A DNA stretch of 9,943 nucleotides from an uncultured Mailhella sp. (lineage in GTDB: Bacteria; Desulfobacterota; Desulfovibrionia; Desulfovibrionales; Desulfovibrionaceae), in the NCBI GenBank assembly GCA_905192935.1, contig CAJJMX010000049.1:1-9943 (forward strand), given 5' to 3'. The translations under genes and the position numbers were made by a program. Position 1 is the first letter of the stretch; each line of letters starts with the position of its first letter. The notes below the pieces were generated by a model. It saw only the letters and a program-made list of their open reading frames with translations. It had not been told where the DNA came from and made no database searches. Shown piece after piece: positions 1-6,132 of this stretch.

Positions 1-15
1 AGATTTTTTATTTTT

Positions 16-29
16 TATAATCCTATAAT
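16..29 (+). promoter_or_regulatory. Likely promoter -10 elements and dyad before the lactate permease
   Basis: Two perfect TATAAT hexamers lie at 16-21 and 24-29 in a very AT-rich leader, 70-85 bases before the permease start. The matching -35 boxes would fall at or beyond the left edge of the window, so the promoter cannot be judged fully. The second hexamer sits inside a dyad, CCTAT-N4-ATAGG (22-35), which could be an operator. An 8-base palindrome ATGATCAT lies at 68-75. The permease SD is GGGGGAA at 89-95. No regulator gene is visible nearby. Confidence 0.4.
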
Positions 30-99
30 CATAGGCTTATTCAGATACTTTTTTAAGAATCTGGTGTGATGATCATTTTAATTTCCATGGGGGAATATC

Positions 100-1728
100 A
101 TGGCGTGGACCCAAGTCTATGATCCAGTCGTCAGCGAAGTCGTCTCGGCCTGCATCGCGGCCATACCGCTTGTCATCCTGCTCTATATGCTGGCCATAAA
201 ACGTTCCAAGGGGCATATTGCTGCGCTGGCCGGACTCGCTTCCGCCTTCATCATCGCCATTCTCATATGGCGCATGCCCGTGATCACGGCCATCAGTTCC
301 GTCGGCCTCGGTGTTGCCAACGGTCTGTTCCCCATCATCTGGATCGTCATCACCGCCGTGTGGGTCTACAACATGACCGTGGAGTCCGGAGAGTTTGAAA
401 TCATCAAGGATTCTCTGGCCCGCGTGACTCCTGACCGTCGGCTCCAGACCATTTTCATCGCCTTTGCCTTCGGCTCCTTCCTGGAAGGTACCGCCGGTTT
501 CGGCACTCCCGTGGCCATTACTGCGGCCATGCTTGCCGGTCTCGGCTTCAATCCCATCTACGGCGCCGGTCTCTGCCTCATCGCCAACACGGCGCCTGTG
601 GCCTTCGGTGCCATCGGTGCTCCCGTCCTCACCGCGGCCAGCGTGTCCGGTATGGATCCCAATCTCATCAGTCAGGTTGCGGCCCGTCAGCTTCCGCTTC
701 TGGCCATCATCATTCCGTTCTGGCTGAGCATCGTCATGTGCGGCTTCCGTCGTTCCATGGAAATCCTGCCCGCCATTCTGGTGGCCGGTATCTGCTTTGC
801 CGGTGCGCAGTTCATCTTCGCCAATTTCCACGGCCCGACCCTGCCCGACATCATGTCGGCCATCGCCACCATCGTGGGTCTGCTCGTTCTGCTCCGCTAC
901 TGGAAGCCCAGCTCCATTTTCCGCTTTGCGGAAGATCCCGCCATCAGCACCGACGGCCCCGGCTATTCCGGCAAGGTCGTTCTTCGTGCCTGGGGCCCCT
1001 ACCTCATCCTGGCCGTCATGGTGTTTTTGTGGGGCCTGCCGCAGTTCAAGGCCGTGCTGAACAGTATTTCTGCTCCCAGCTTCTCCTGGCCTCTGCTTGA
1101 CGGCATGGTCAACCGTGCGGCCCCCATCGTGGCCACGGAATCTCCCTATGCCGCCGTATTCACTTTCGGCTGGGTGTCTGCCGGCGGTACCGCCATTCTG
1201 CTTTCCGGCTTCATCGCCGTGCCCCTCATGCCCGGTTACTCCTACGCCAAGGCCGTGAAGTGCTTCTTCACCACCCTGTATCAGCTGCGTTTCCCCATCC
1301 TTACCATCGCCAGCGTGCTCGGCCTGGCCTTCCTCATGAACTATGCCGGCATGAGCTCCACTCTGGGCCTTGCCTTCACCAAGACCGGCAGCTTCTTCCC
1401 CTTCTTTGCTCCCCTCATCGGCTGGCTCGGCGTGTTCCTTACCGGTTCCGACACTTCGTCCAACGCGCTGTTCTGCAGCATGCAGCACACCACCGCCACG
1501 GCCGTGGGCATTCCGCCTGAACTCGCCGTTGCCTCCAACGCCGTGGGCGGCGTGACCGGCAAGATGATCTCTCCCCAGTCCATCAGCGTGGCTACTTCCG
1601 CTACCAACATGGTCGGACAGGAAGGCAATCTGTTCCGCTTCGCCCTTGGGCACAGCATTGCCCTGACGCTCATTCTCTGTGTGCTTGCCTACTGTCAGGC
1701 AGGCTTCCTGAGCTGGATGCTTCCGTAA
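100..1728 (+). CDS. lctP: L-lactate permease (LctP family)
   Basis: This is an inner-membrane permease of 542 residues that takes up L-lactate (and probably D-lactate or glycolate) with protons, feeding lactate oxidation. The length fits the LctP family. The protein is a chain of hydrophobic segments from about residue 15 to the C-terminus. Family-typical stretches are SFLEGTAGFGTPVA at about 126-139 and NTAPVAFGAIGAPV at about 163-176. A GSDTSSNALF stretch lies near 449-458, and a conserved GGVTGKMISPQSI-type region follows near the end. The start is the ATG behind a GGGGGAA Shine-Dalgarno sequence. Lactate is the classic electron donor of Desulfovibrio. In many relatives this gene sits beside lactate dehydrogenase genes, but here the downstream neighbour belongs to heme synthesis and is separated by a strong terminator. 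Any lactate-oxidation partners would be upstream of the window. The family is clear; exact substrate preference is inferred. Confidence 0.93.
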   Translation: MAWTQVYDPVVSEVVSACIAAIPLVILLYMLAIKRSKGHIAALAGLASAFIIAILIWRMPVITAISSVGLGVANGLFPIIWIVITAVWVYNMTVESGEFEIIKDSLARVTPDRRLQTIFIAFAFGSFLEGTAGFGTPVAITAAMLAGLGFNPIYGAGLCLIANTAPVAFGAIGAPVLTAASVSGMDPNLISQVAARQLPLLAIIIPFWLSIVMCGFRRSMEILPAILVAGICFAGAQFIFANFHGPTLPDIMSAIATIVGLLVLLRYWKPSSIFRFAEDPAISTDGPGYSGKVVLRAWGPYLILAVMVFLWGLPQFKAVLNSISAPSFSWPLLDGMVNRAAPIVATESPYAAVFTFGWVSAGGTAILLSGFIAVPLMPGYSYAKAVKCFFTTLYQLRFPILTIASVLGLAFLMNYAGMSSTLGLAFTKTGSFFPFFAPLIGWLGVFLTGSDTSSNALFCSMQHTTATAVGIPPELAVASNAVGGVTGKMISPQSISVATSATNMVGQEGNLFRFALGHSIALTLILCVLAYCQAGFLSWMLP

Positions 1729-1768
1729 GAAGGAAGACGGGATCTGCATGGAAGGTGCCATGCAGTCC

Positions 1769-1816
1769 ATGCGGGAATCGCTCCGGGGGGTCGGAGCGAT
1801 TCCCGCATCCTTTTTT
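1769..1816 (+). terminator. Intrinsic terminator of the lactate permease gene
   Basis: A perfect 17-bp stem (1769-1785 with 1792-1808) has a 6-base loop (GGGGGT) and is followed by six T at 1811-1816. A second, smaller perfect hairpin lies just upstream: CTGCATGG at 1744-1751 pairs with CCATGCAG at 1758-1765. The pair lies right behind the permease stop codon and separates it from the heme genes. Confidence 0.93.
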
Positions 1817-1872
1817 AAGAGTGGCATGAGCTTCCGGGAGCTTTGTTTTTCCTTTCGTGTGATCCAGCTCTC

Positions 1873-1901
1873 TTGCTTCCTATGGGGCCTGCGGCTATAC
1901 T
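1873..1901 (+). promoter_or_regulatory. Sigma70-type promoter of the ahbB-hemL unit
   Basis: TTGCTT (1873-1878) and TATACT (1896-1901) are separated by exactly 17 bases. Transcription would begin near 1908, leaving a leader of about 29 bases before the ATG at 1937. The position downstream of the permease terminator supports independent transcription of the heme genes. It also argues against translation starting at the in-frame ATG at 1748. Confidence 0.65.
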
Positions 1902-1936
1902 GCCCGTCGAATTTCTTCACCATAACGGGGCTTGCC

Positions 1937-2422
1937 ATGAATTTTACGGAAAAGGAACAGGCCATTCTTCGCATTGCTCAGAAAAGCATACCCGATTCTC
2001 TCACGCCTTATGCGGACATGGCTGCCGCCACCGGCTCTACGGAAGAGGAAGTGCTCGAGCTTCTTTCCAGACTCAAGGAATCAGGCGCCATAAGGCGCTT
2101 CGGTGCGAGCATCAAGCATCAGCGCACGGGCTGGACGCACAACGCCATGGTGGCATGGATGGTTTCTCCGGAGGAAGTGGACGAAGTGGGACGGAAGGCC
2201 GCCGAGCATCCGCGCATTTCCCATTGCTATTATCGTCCCAGCCCCTATCCGGCATGGCCGTATACCTTCTACACCATGATTCACGGCAAAAGCGAACAGG
2301 ACTGCCTGGACGTCGTGGAAGATCTGCGTCGGACCACGTCTCTGGACAGGTTCGAGATTCTGGAAAGCCTGAAAGAGCTGAAAAAAATTTCCATGACGTA
2401 CTTTGCCGATCCGTCGAAGTAA
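1937..2422 (+). CDS. ahbB: Siroheme decarboxylase subunit, AsnC/Lrp fold (probably AhbB)
   Basis: This 161-residue protein has an AsnC/Lrp-like layout: a winged-helix N-terminus (about 5-55, ending in IRRFGASIKH) and a ferredoxin-like C-terminal domain (about 65-155). Inside the second domain are the marks of the AhbA/AhbB/NirD/G/H/L family: HNAMVAW (68-74), CYYRP (97-101) and WPYTFYTMIHG (107-117). In sulfate reducers and archaea, AhbA and AhbB together decarboxylate siroheme to didecarboxysiroheme on the alternative route to heme, and in denitrifiers relatives serve heme d1 synthesis. The HNAMVAW and WPY patterns resemble the B-type subunit, but the A/B choice is from memory of the families. 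The start at 1937 is preferred over the in-frame ATG at 1748 because the latter's extension runs through the permease terminator and lies upstream of the promoter. The Shine-Dalgarno is modest (ACGGGG, 1924-1929). hemL follows after 12 bases. A DNA-binding role is unlikely but not excluded. Confidence 0.8.
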   Translation: MNFTEKEQAILRIAQKSIPDSLTPYADMAAATGSTEEEVLELLSRLKESGAIRRFGASIKHQRTGWTHNAMVAWMVSPEEVDEVGRKAAEHPRISHCYYRPSPYPAWPYTFYTMIHGKSEQDCLDVVEDLRRTTSLDRFEILESLKELKKISMTYFADPSK

Positions 2423-2434
2423 CAGGAGCAAGAT

Positions 2435-3709
2435 ATGAATACCAAGTGTTCCCATGATCTTTTTGTTCGCGCACAGAAGCTGATTCCCGGCGGCGTGAAC
2501 AGTCCCGTGCGCGCCTGCCGCAACGTGCATGCTGATCCTTTGTTCATCGCCTCTGCCCGGGGCTCGCATCTTACCACGGCAGACGGTGACGACGTCATTG
2601 ACTTTCTCGGTTCCTGGGGCCCCATGCTGGTGGGACATGCGCACCCTGAAGTGACGGACGCCATCTGCAGTGCGGCCGCGCGCGGCACGAGCTACGGCGC
2701 TCCCTGTGAGGACGAAGTCCGTCTTGCCGAGGAAGTGTGTGCGGCGCTGCCTTCCGTGGAAATGGTGCGCATGGTGAATTCCGGTACCGAGGCGACCATG
2801 AGTGCTCTGCGTCTTGCACGCGGCGTGACCGGCCGTGACAAGATGATAAAGTTCATCGGCGGTTATCACGGTCACGGCGATGCGTTTCTTGCCAGCGCCG
2901 GCTCCGGCGTGGCCACGTTCTCCATACCCGGTACTCCCGGAGTGCCTGCGGCGACCGTGGCGGACACGCTGCTTGCTCCCTACAACGATCTGGAGGCCGT
3001 GAAGGCGCTTTTTGAGGCATGGCCCGATCAGATTGCCGCACTTTTTGTGGAGCCCGTGGCGGGCAACATGGGACTCATTCTGCCGCAGCCCGGATTTTTG
3101 CGCGGTCTCAGGGAGTTGTGTACGAAGTACGGTGCGCTCCTGGTCTTTGATGAAGTCATCACCGGTTTCCGTCTTTCCTATGCCGGCGCCCAGGGGCGTT
3201 TCGACATCATGCCCGATCTTACCACCTTCGGAAAAATCATCGGCGGAGGCCTGCCCGTGGGGGCCTATGGAGGACGCGCCGACATCATGCGCCACATTGC
3301 GCCCGAGGGCGAGGTCTATCAGGCCGGAACGTTGTCGGGCAATCCGCTGGCCATGGCGGCCGGTCTGGCTACATTGAACATCCTGAAGCATGCCGATTAT
3401 GCCGATCTTGAAGCCCGTGTTCATGCCTTTGTGGAGGAGCTTCAGGAGATCCTCAAGGAAAAGGGCGTGTCGGTACAGATTCCGCACATTGCTTCTCTGT
3501 TCACCGTGTATTTCACGGAAGCGCCGCTCGTGGACTTCGCCAGTGTGCAGACCACGGATCAGAAGCTGTTTGAGAGCTTCTACAAGCAGATGCGCGAACA
3601 GGGCATTTTCATGGCTCCTTCCGCCTTTGAAGCCAACATGCTTTCCTTTGCCCATACCGACGAGGATTTCGAAAAGGCTCTGGAAGCCGCCCGTCACGTG
3701 AAGTTCTGA
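2435..3709 (+). CDS. hemL: Glutamate-1-semialdehyde 2,1-aminomutase
   Basis: This PLP enzyme of 424 residues, the usual length, converts glutamate-1-semialdehyde to 5-aminolevulinate, the last step of the C5 route to the tetrapyrrole precursor. It is cytosolic. The N-terminal LIPGGVNSPVRA stretch, the MVNSGTEATMSALRLARG cofactor phosphate region, the YHGHGD segment and the FDEVITGFR motif (Asp near residue 239) are all present. The PLP-binding lysine is K267 in TTFGKIIGGGLPVGAYGG. The start has a good Shine-Dalgarno AGGAG (2424-2428) six bases upstream. The gene follows the siroheme decarboxylase subunit by 12 bases and ends just before a T-rich terminator, so the two form a short heme operon. 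No defect is visible. Confidence 0.96.
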   Translation: MNTKCSHDLFVRAQKLIPGGVNSPVRACRNVHADPLFIASARGSHLTTADGDDVIDFLGSWGPMLVGHAHPEVTDAICSAAARGTSYGAPCEDEVRLAEEVCAALPSVEMVRMVNSGTEATMSALRLARGVTGRDKMIKFIGGYHGHGDAFLASAGSGVATFSIPGTPGVPAATVADTLLAPYNDLEAVKALFEAWPDQIAALFVEPVAGNMGLILPQPGFLRGLRELCTKYGALLVFDEVITGFRLSYAGAQGRFDIMPDLTTFGKIIGGGLPVGAYGGRADIMRHIAPEGEVYQAGTLSGNPLAMAAGLATLNILKHADYADLEARVHAFVEELQEILKEKGVSVQIPHIASLFTVYFTEAPLVDFASVQTTDQKLFESFYKQMREQGIFMAPSAFEANMLSFAHTDEDFEKALEAARHVKF

Positions 3710-3730
3710 CGGTTGCCGTGATTGTGTCGG

Positions 3731-3767
3731 GACGCGGAGCATCCGAAAGGACTCCGCGTCTTTTTTT
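3731..3767 (+). terminator. Intrinsic terminator of hemL
   Basis: GACGCGGAG (3731-3739) pairs perfectly with CTCCGCGTC (3752-3760) around a 12-base loop and is followed directly by seven T (3761-3767). It lies 21 bases after the hemL stop codon. Confidence 0.9.
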
Positions 3768-3839
3768 GTATTGCGGTACGGGAAGAGCGTATCGGACGGC
3801 GTTGTTCAGAAGGGTATATCCTGGACGGTTTGTGAGGCG

Positions 3840-3876
3840 TTTTCCGAAAAGCTGCAGTGCCGGTTTTTTCGGAAAA
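3840..3876. repeat. Perfect 11-bp inverted repeat
   Basis: TTTTCCGAAAA (3840-3850) pairs with TTTTCGGAAAA (3866-3876) around a 15-base loop that contains the palindrome CTGCAG. There is no T tract beyond either arm, so it is not a standard terminator in either direction. Confidence 0.7.
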
Positions 3877-3932
3877 TTTGAGTCTGGAGCAGGATGGCTG
3901 TGAAAGGCCGGTGCGGCCTGCGTTGCCGATGA

Positions 3933-3973
3933 TGTGAAGGCTCCCGTTCTTTAAAAGACCGGGAGCCTTCACA
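3933..3973. repeat. Long hairpin in the convergent spacer (possible terminator)
   Basis: A perfect 14-bp stem (3933-3946 with 3960-3973, core GGCTCCCG/CGGGAGCC) encloses a 13-base loop that can itself form a short TCTT/AAGA pairing. Neither side carries a T tract. It could still stop or pause transcription from either side, or protect the 3' end of the carboxypeptidase mRNA arriving on the - strand. I see no better terminator for that gene. Confidence 0.65.
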
Positions 3974-3987
3974 AGTATGGAATTCGG

Positions 3988-4017
3988 GCCTGTGCGGGCG
4001 CATGAGGCGTTTTTTTT
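3988..4017 (+). terminator. Possible weak back-up terminator
   Basis: GCCT (3988-3991) pairs with AGGC (4005-4008), and TGC (3993-3995) with GCA (4000-4002), with a small internal bulge. Eight T (4010-4017) follow one base later. The stem is imperfect, so this may only be a secondary stop for + strand transcripts that read past the hemL terminator. Confidence 0.35.
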
Positions 4018-4065
4018 GACTTTTGTGTCTCCCCCATGGGAAATAAGGAAAAGGCGTGGAGAATG

Positions 4066-5061
4066 TCAGCGGGAGGTCTTTTCCCTTGTGGAGTGGCGCT
4101 GGGCCGCCGCCGCAGACTTACGGGACGGAGCACGTTTTTTCTGTACCTTGCGCGGTGCGGAATAGTTTGACTTCTTGAGCTGAGCCGCCTGTTTTTGGGA
4201 CACGCCGAGTTCGGCTATGGCTGTGCTTTTCTTTTTTGCCACGGCGGAGAATCCGGCATTGAGCAGCCGTCTGGCCTCGGCTGCACGTACTCCGGAGTTC
4301 GGTGCTCCGAGAATGACGGCAATGAGCTTGTGGCCGCGCTGGCGCGCCGTGACGATGATGTTGTAGCCTGCGGCCGTCACCCAGCCCGTCTTAAGTCCGT
4401 CGAGGCCCGCGTAGTGGCCGACGAGAGGATTATGATTGGGTTCCGTGTGTCCGCGATGGGTTACGGAGCGGGCGAGATGATACTTCCTTGCAATGGGATA
4501 ATGGGCCTGATAGGCCCGGGCGAGCTTGAGCATGTCGCGTGCCGTGGTGAGCTGCCCCTTGGCGGGCAGGCCGTTCACATTGACGAAACGGGTGTTCTTC
4601 ATGCCGAGACGTCGGGCCAGGGAATTCATCTGCTTGACGAAGGCGGAGGTGGAACCTGCCACGTGTTCCGCCACGGCCACGCTGGCGTCGTTGCCCGAGG
4701 CTACGGCCATGCCGTAGAAGAGCTTGTCGAGGGTGACGCGCTCTCCTGCCCTCAGTCCGAAGCGCGAACCTCCGGTACGGGCGGCATTGGCGCTGACCTT
4801 CACGTTGTCGTGATAGTCCACCTTTCTGGCGCTGATGGCATTCATGGCGACGTACATGGAAATGACCTTGGTCAGAGAGGCCGGAGGAATTTTCATGTCG
4901 GCGCGCTGCTCATAGAGAATCCGGCCGGTCGTCACGTCCATGAGTATGGCGCTTTTGGCATTGATGGGACCGGCCAGAGCGCCGGACACGAAGAGCAGGC
5001 AGAAAAGAACCGTAAGGGCAAGAATACGCCGCAGACCGTCTGACAGGTGAGGGATAGGCAT
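4066..5061 (-). CDS. D-alanyl-D-alanine carboxypeptidase (peptidase S11, PBP5/DacA-like core)
   Basis: This low-molecular-weight penicillin-binding protein (331 residues) is exported and trims the terminal D-Ala from peptidoglycan stem peptides, limiting cross-linking. A signal peptide is clear: basic RR at 11-12, a hydrophobic run to about 25, and a cleavage site after ALA (28-30). All three catalytic motifs are intact: S62-L-T-K65, S122-G-N124 and K224-T-G226, with typical surroundings such as PPASLTKVISMY and GLDGLKTGW. The core ends near residue 272. The usual PBP5 C-terminal beta domain and membrane-anchoring amphipathic helix are missing. In their place is a tail of about 55 residues dominated by Lys, Arg, Ser, Ala and Gln. 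The start has AGGAA (5067-5071) as Shine-Dalgarno. It seems to be transcribed alone, since 299 bases separate it from the upstream gene. The family is sure; which dac paralogue this is cannot be said. Confidence 0.93.
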   Translation of the reverse strand: MPIPHLSDGLRRILALTVLFCLLFVSGALAGPINAKSAILMDVTTGRILYEQRADMKIPPASLTKVISMYVAMNAISARKVDYHDNVKVSANAARTGGSRFGLRAGERVTLDKLFYGMAVASGNDASVAVAEHVAGSTSAFVKQMNSLARRLGMKNTRFVNVNGLPAKGQLTTARDMLKLARAYQAHYPIARKYHLARSVTHRGHTEPNHNPLVGHYAGLDGLKTGWVTAAGYNIIVTARQRGHKLIAVILGAPNSGVRAAEARRLLNAGFSAVAKKKSTAIAELGVSQKQAAQLKKSNYSAPRKVQKKRAPSRKSAAAAQRHSTREKTSR

Positions 5062-5360
5062 GATTGTTCCTGATTCAGCTCATGAAATTGCGCCTTCCAG
5101 ACTGCGGCTTCCGAAGAAACGGAGATGGGCGGCACGGCTTCGGAAAAGGAATGTTCCGAGGCGGGATGCGCGAGCACCTTGTGAATTTTTTAGACAATTT
5201 TTTGTTGAGCGGCAAGCCTGCAAAGGGAGTTGTAACAATTTAATCTCATGAGTGCATAAGGCATCCGAGTCGGCGCAGAGGCGTCCCGTTCGCACGGGGG
5301 AGAAGCAGGATCAGGCCGAGGGCACAGGGATTTTTGTTCCCGAGGGATCGTCGGGAATGT
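5062..5360. other. Spacer between the FmdE-like gene and the carboxypeptidase gene
   Basis: I see no gene in these 299 bases. The stretch contains a candidate promoter for the carboxypeptidase, a short perfect dyad TTGTAACAA (5230-5238), a 5-bp hairpin CCCGT/ACGGG (5285-5298), and a 7-bp hairpin TTCCCGA/TCGGGAA (5337-5357) directly behind the FmdE-like stop codon. The last hairpin has no T tract in the direction of transcription, so it is at best an atypical terminator. Confidence 0.6.
5187..5215 (-). promoter_or_regulatory. Candidate promoter for the carboxypeptidase gene
   Basis: Read on the - strand, TTGCCG (5210-5215) and TAAAAA (5187-5192) are 17 bases apart. Each matches the sigma70 consensus at four of six positions, in a locally AT-rich stretch. 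The leader to the start codon would be about 120 bases. This is a weak call. Confidence 0.3.
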
Positions 5361-5987
5361 CTACAGGCGGCCGCAGTGTCCGCTGTCGGAGAGCGGGACG
5401 GCCGGAAGACGGGGAACATAGGGAGACTGGCCCGCACAGGCGCGACACAGTTTTCCCGCAGCTGCGGGATGGGGTTCGCCGCAGCTTATGCAGGCCGTCA
5501 TGGGACCGGAGAGTGCTTCATCCATGAAGACCGCGCGCATCTGCACGGGCGCGGCGGAAAGGATGGATATGCCCGCCTTTCGTATTTCATGCTCCAGACG
5601 GACCTGTTCCTTTTCTCCTCCTTCCATGCGCTGAAGGGCCCAGCGCCGGATATGCGGCCATCCTGCCGTCTTGGCGAGGTCGAGATGGACCCTTACGCCC
5701 CTGCCGTTCTGCGGGCGGAAAAGCGTCAGGGCGAAACGTCCGAGGGAGAGCACATGCAGTCTGCCGTTTCCCGTGGTGCAGGGCGTGAGAATCTGCACGG
5801 CGTCGGGAAGATCACGTTCCGTTTCGCAGAGGGCATGATAGCTTTTCGTGCGTCCCAGGGAGTGGAGGGCAAGCTCCACCATGGAAGCTCCTATGGTCAG
5901 CGCCGGTGAGGCCGTACCGTGAAATGCTCTGGCCTCTTCGATGAAGTCGTCAAGGGAAGTGAAGGCGATCATGGATGTTACGCTCAT
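5361..5987 (-). CDS. FmdE-family protein with degenerate metal motif and C-terminal zinc finger
   Basis: This 208-residue protein matches the FmdE family, named from formylmethanofuran dehydrogenase operons but widespread in bacteria without methanogenesis; its biochemical role is not settled. The N-terminal motif of the family (FHGHxCPG-like) appears as FHGTASPA at 22-29. The first His remains, but the second His is Thr25 and the Cys is Ser27. The second family block, around TPCTTGNGR (68-76) with C70, and the following LGRFALTLF and GRGVRVHLD stretches (82-103), are well kept. A CxxC-CxxC zinc finger (C166, C169, C181, C184) closes the fold, followed by a Pro-rich end. No signal peptide or membrane segment is seen. 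No clear Shine-Dalgarno precedes ATG 5987; the in-frame ATG at 5972 is an alternative with no better site. It stands downstream of the dnaJ terminator, so it needs its own promoter, which I could not identify. Neighbours give no hint of function. Confidence 0.78.
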   Translation of the reverse strand: MSVTSMIAFTSLDDFIEEARAFHGTASPALTIGASMVELALHSLGRTKSYHALCETERDLPDAVQILTPCTTGNGRLHVLSLGRFALTLFRPQNGRGVRVHLDLAKTAGWPHIRRWALQRMEGGEKEQVRLEHEIRKAGISILSAAPVQMRAVFMDEALSGPMTACISCGEPHPAAAGKLCRACAGQSPYVPRLPAVPLSDSGHCGRL

Positions 5988-6072
5988 TTTTTAGGTTGAT
6001 GCCCGACAAGGCGGAGAGGCTCTTTTTTCCTTTTTAAAGCGCAATGCATCCGTTTGATATGATAAGGTGACG

Positions 6073-6110
6073 AAAAAAGGCCGCTTGCGCACATGCTGCG
6101 GAAGCGGCCT
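6073..6110 (-). terminator. Intrinsic terminator of the rpoZ-dnaJ operon
   Basis: On the - strand, AGGCCGCTT/AAGCGGCCT (6078-6086 with 6102-6110) forms a perfect 9-bp stem. It is continued by an inner CGCA/TGCG pairing (6088-6091 with 6097-6100) after one G-G mismatch. A run of six T (6073-6078 as A on the + strand) follows. It lies 22 bases past the dnaJ stop. Confidence 0.92.
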
Positions 6111-6132
6111 GAATTCCCTGTTGCTGGAGGAA

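Larger units (their letters stand above)
3710..4065. other. Non-coding spacer between convergent genes, rich in hairpins
   Basis: These 356 bases separate hemL (+) from the carboxypeptidase gene (-). I find no convincing gene; the short open frames lack ribosome sites and family features. The spacer holds the hemL terminator, a perfect 11-bp hairpin (3840-3876), a small 6-bp hairpin (AGGCCG 3905-3910 with CGGCCT 3914-3919), a 14-bp hairpin (3933-3973), and an imperfect hairpin before eight T (3988-4017). No tRNA-like structure is seen. A structured small RNA is possible, but no clear promoter is visible inside. Confidence 0.7.

Noticed and set aside
73..1974. A 633-residue open frame on the - strand covering the whole lactate permease gene
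   Set aside because: It is the antisense shadow of a clear permease. The translation is Gly/His/Glu/Asp-rich with no family features; codon bias of the real gene avoids stops on the other strand.
1937..2422. An Lrp/AsnC transcriptional regulator
   Set aside because: The fold is shared, but the CYYRP and WPYTFYTMIHG motifs and the hemL neighbour fit the siroheme decarboxylase family better.
2081..3742. A 553-residue open frame on the - strand opposite hemL and the siroheme decarboxylase gene
   Set aside because: Antisense shadow of two well-supported genes; His/Gly/Arg-rich with no recognisable domain, and it reads through the hemL terminator.
5337..5357. A standard terminator behind the FmdE-like gene
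   Set aside because: The 7-bp hairpin is real, but on the transcribed strand it is followed by CAAAAA rather than a T tract.
5334..5909. A 191-residue open frame on the + strand opposite the FmdE-like gene
   Set aside because: No domain, no ribosome site; the - strand frame has FmdE family blocks and a CxxC-CxxC finger.
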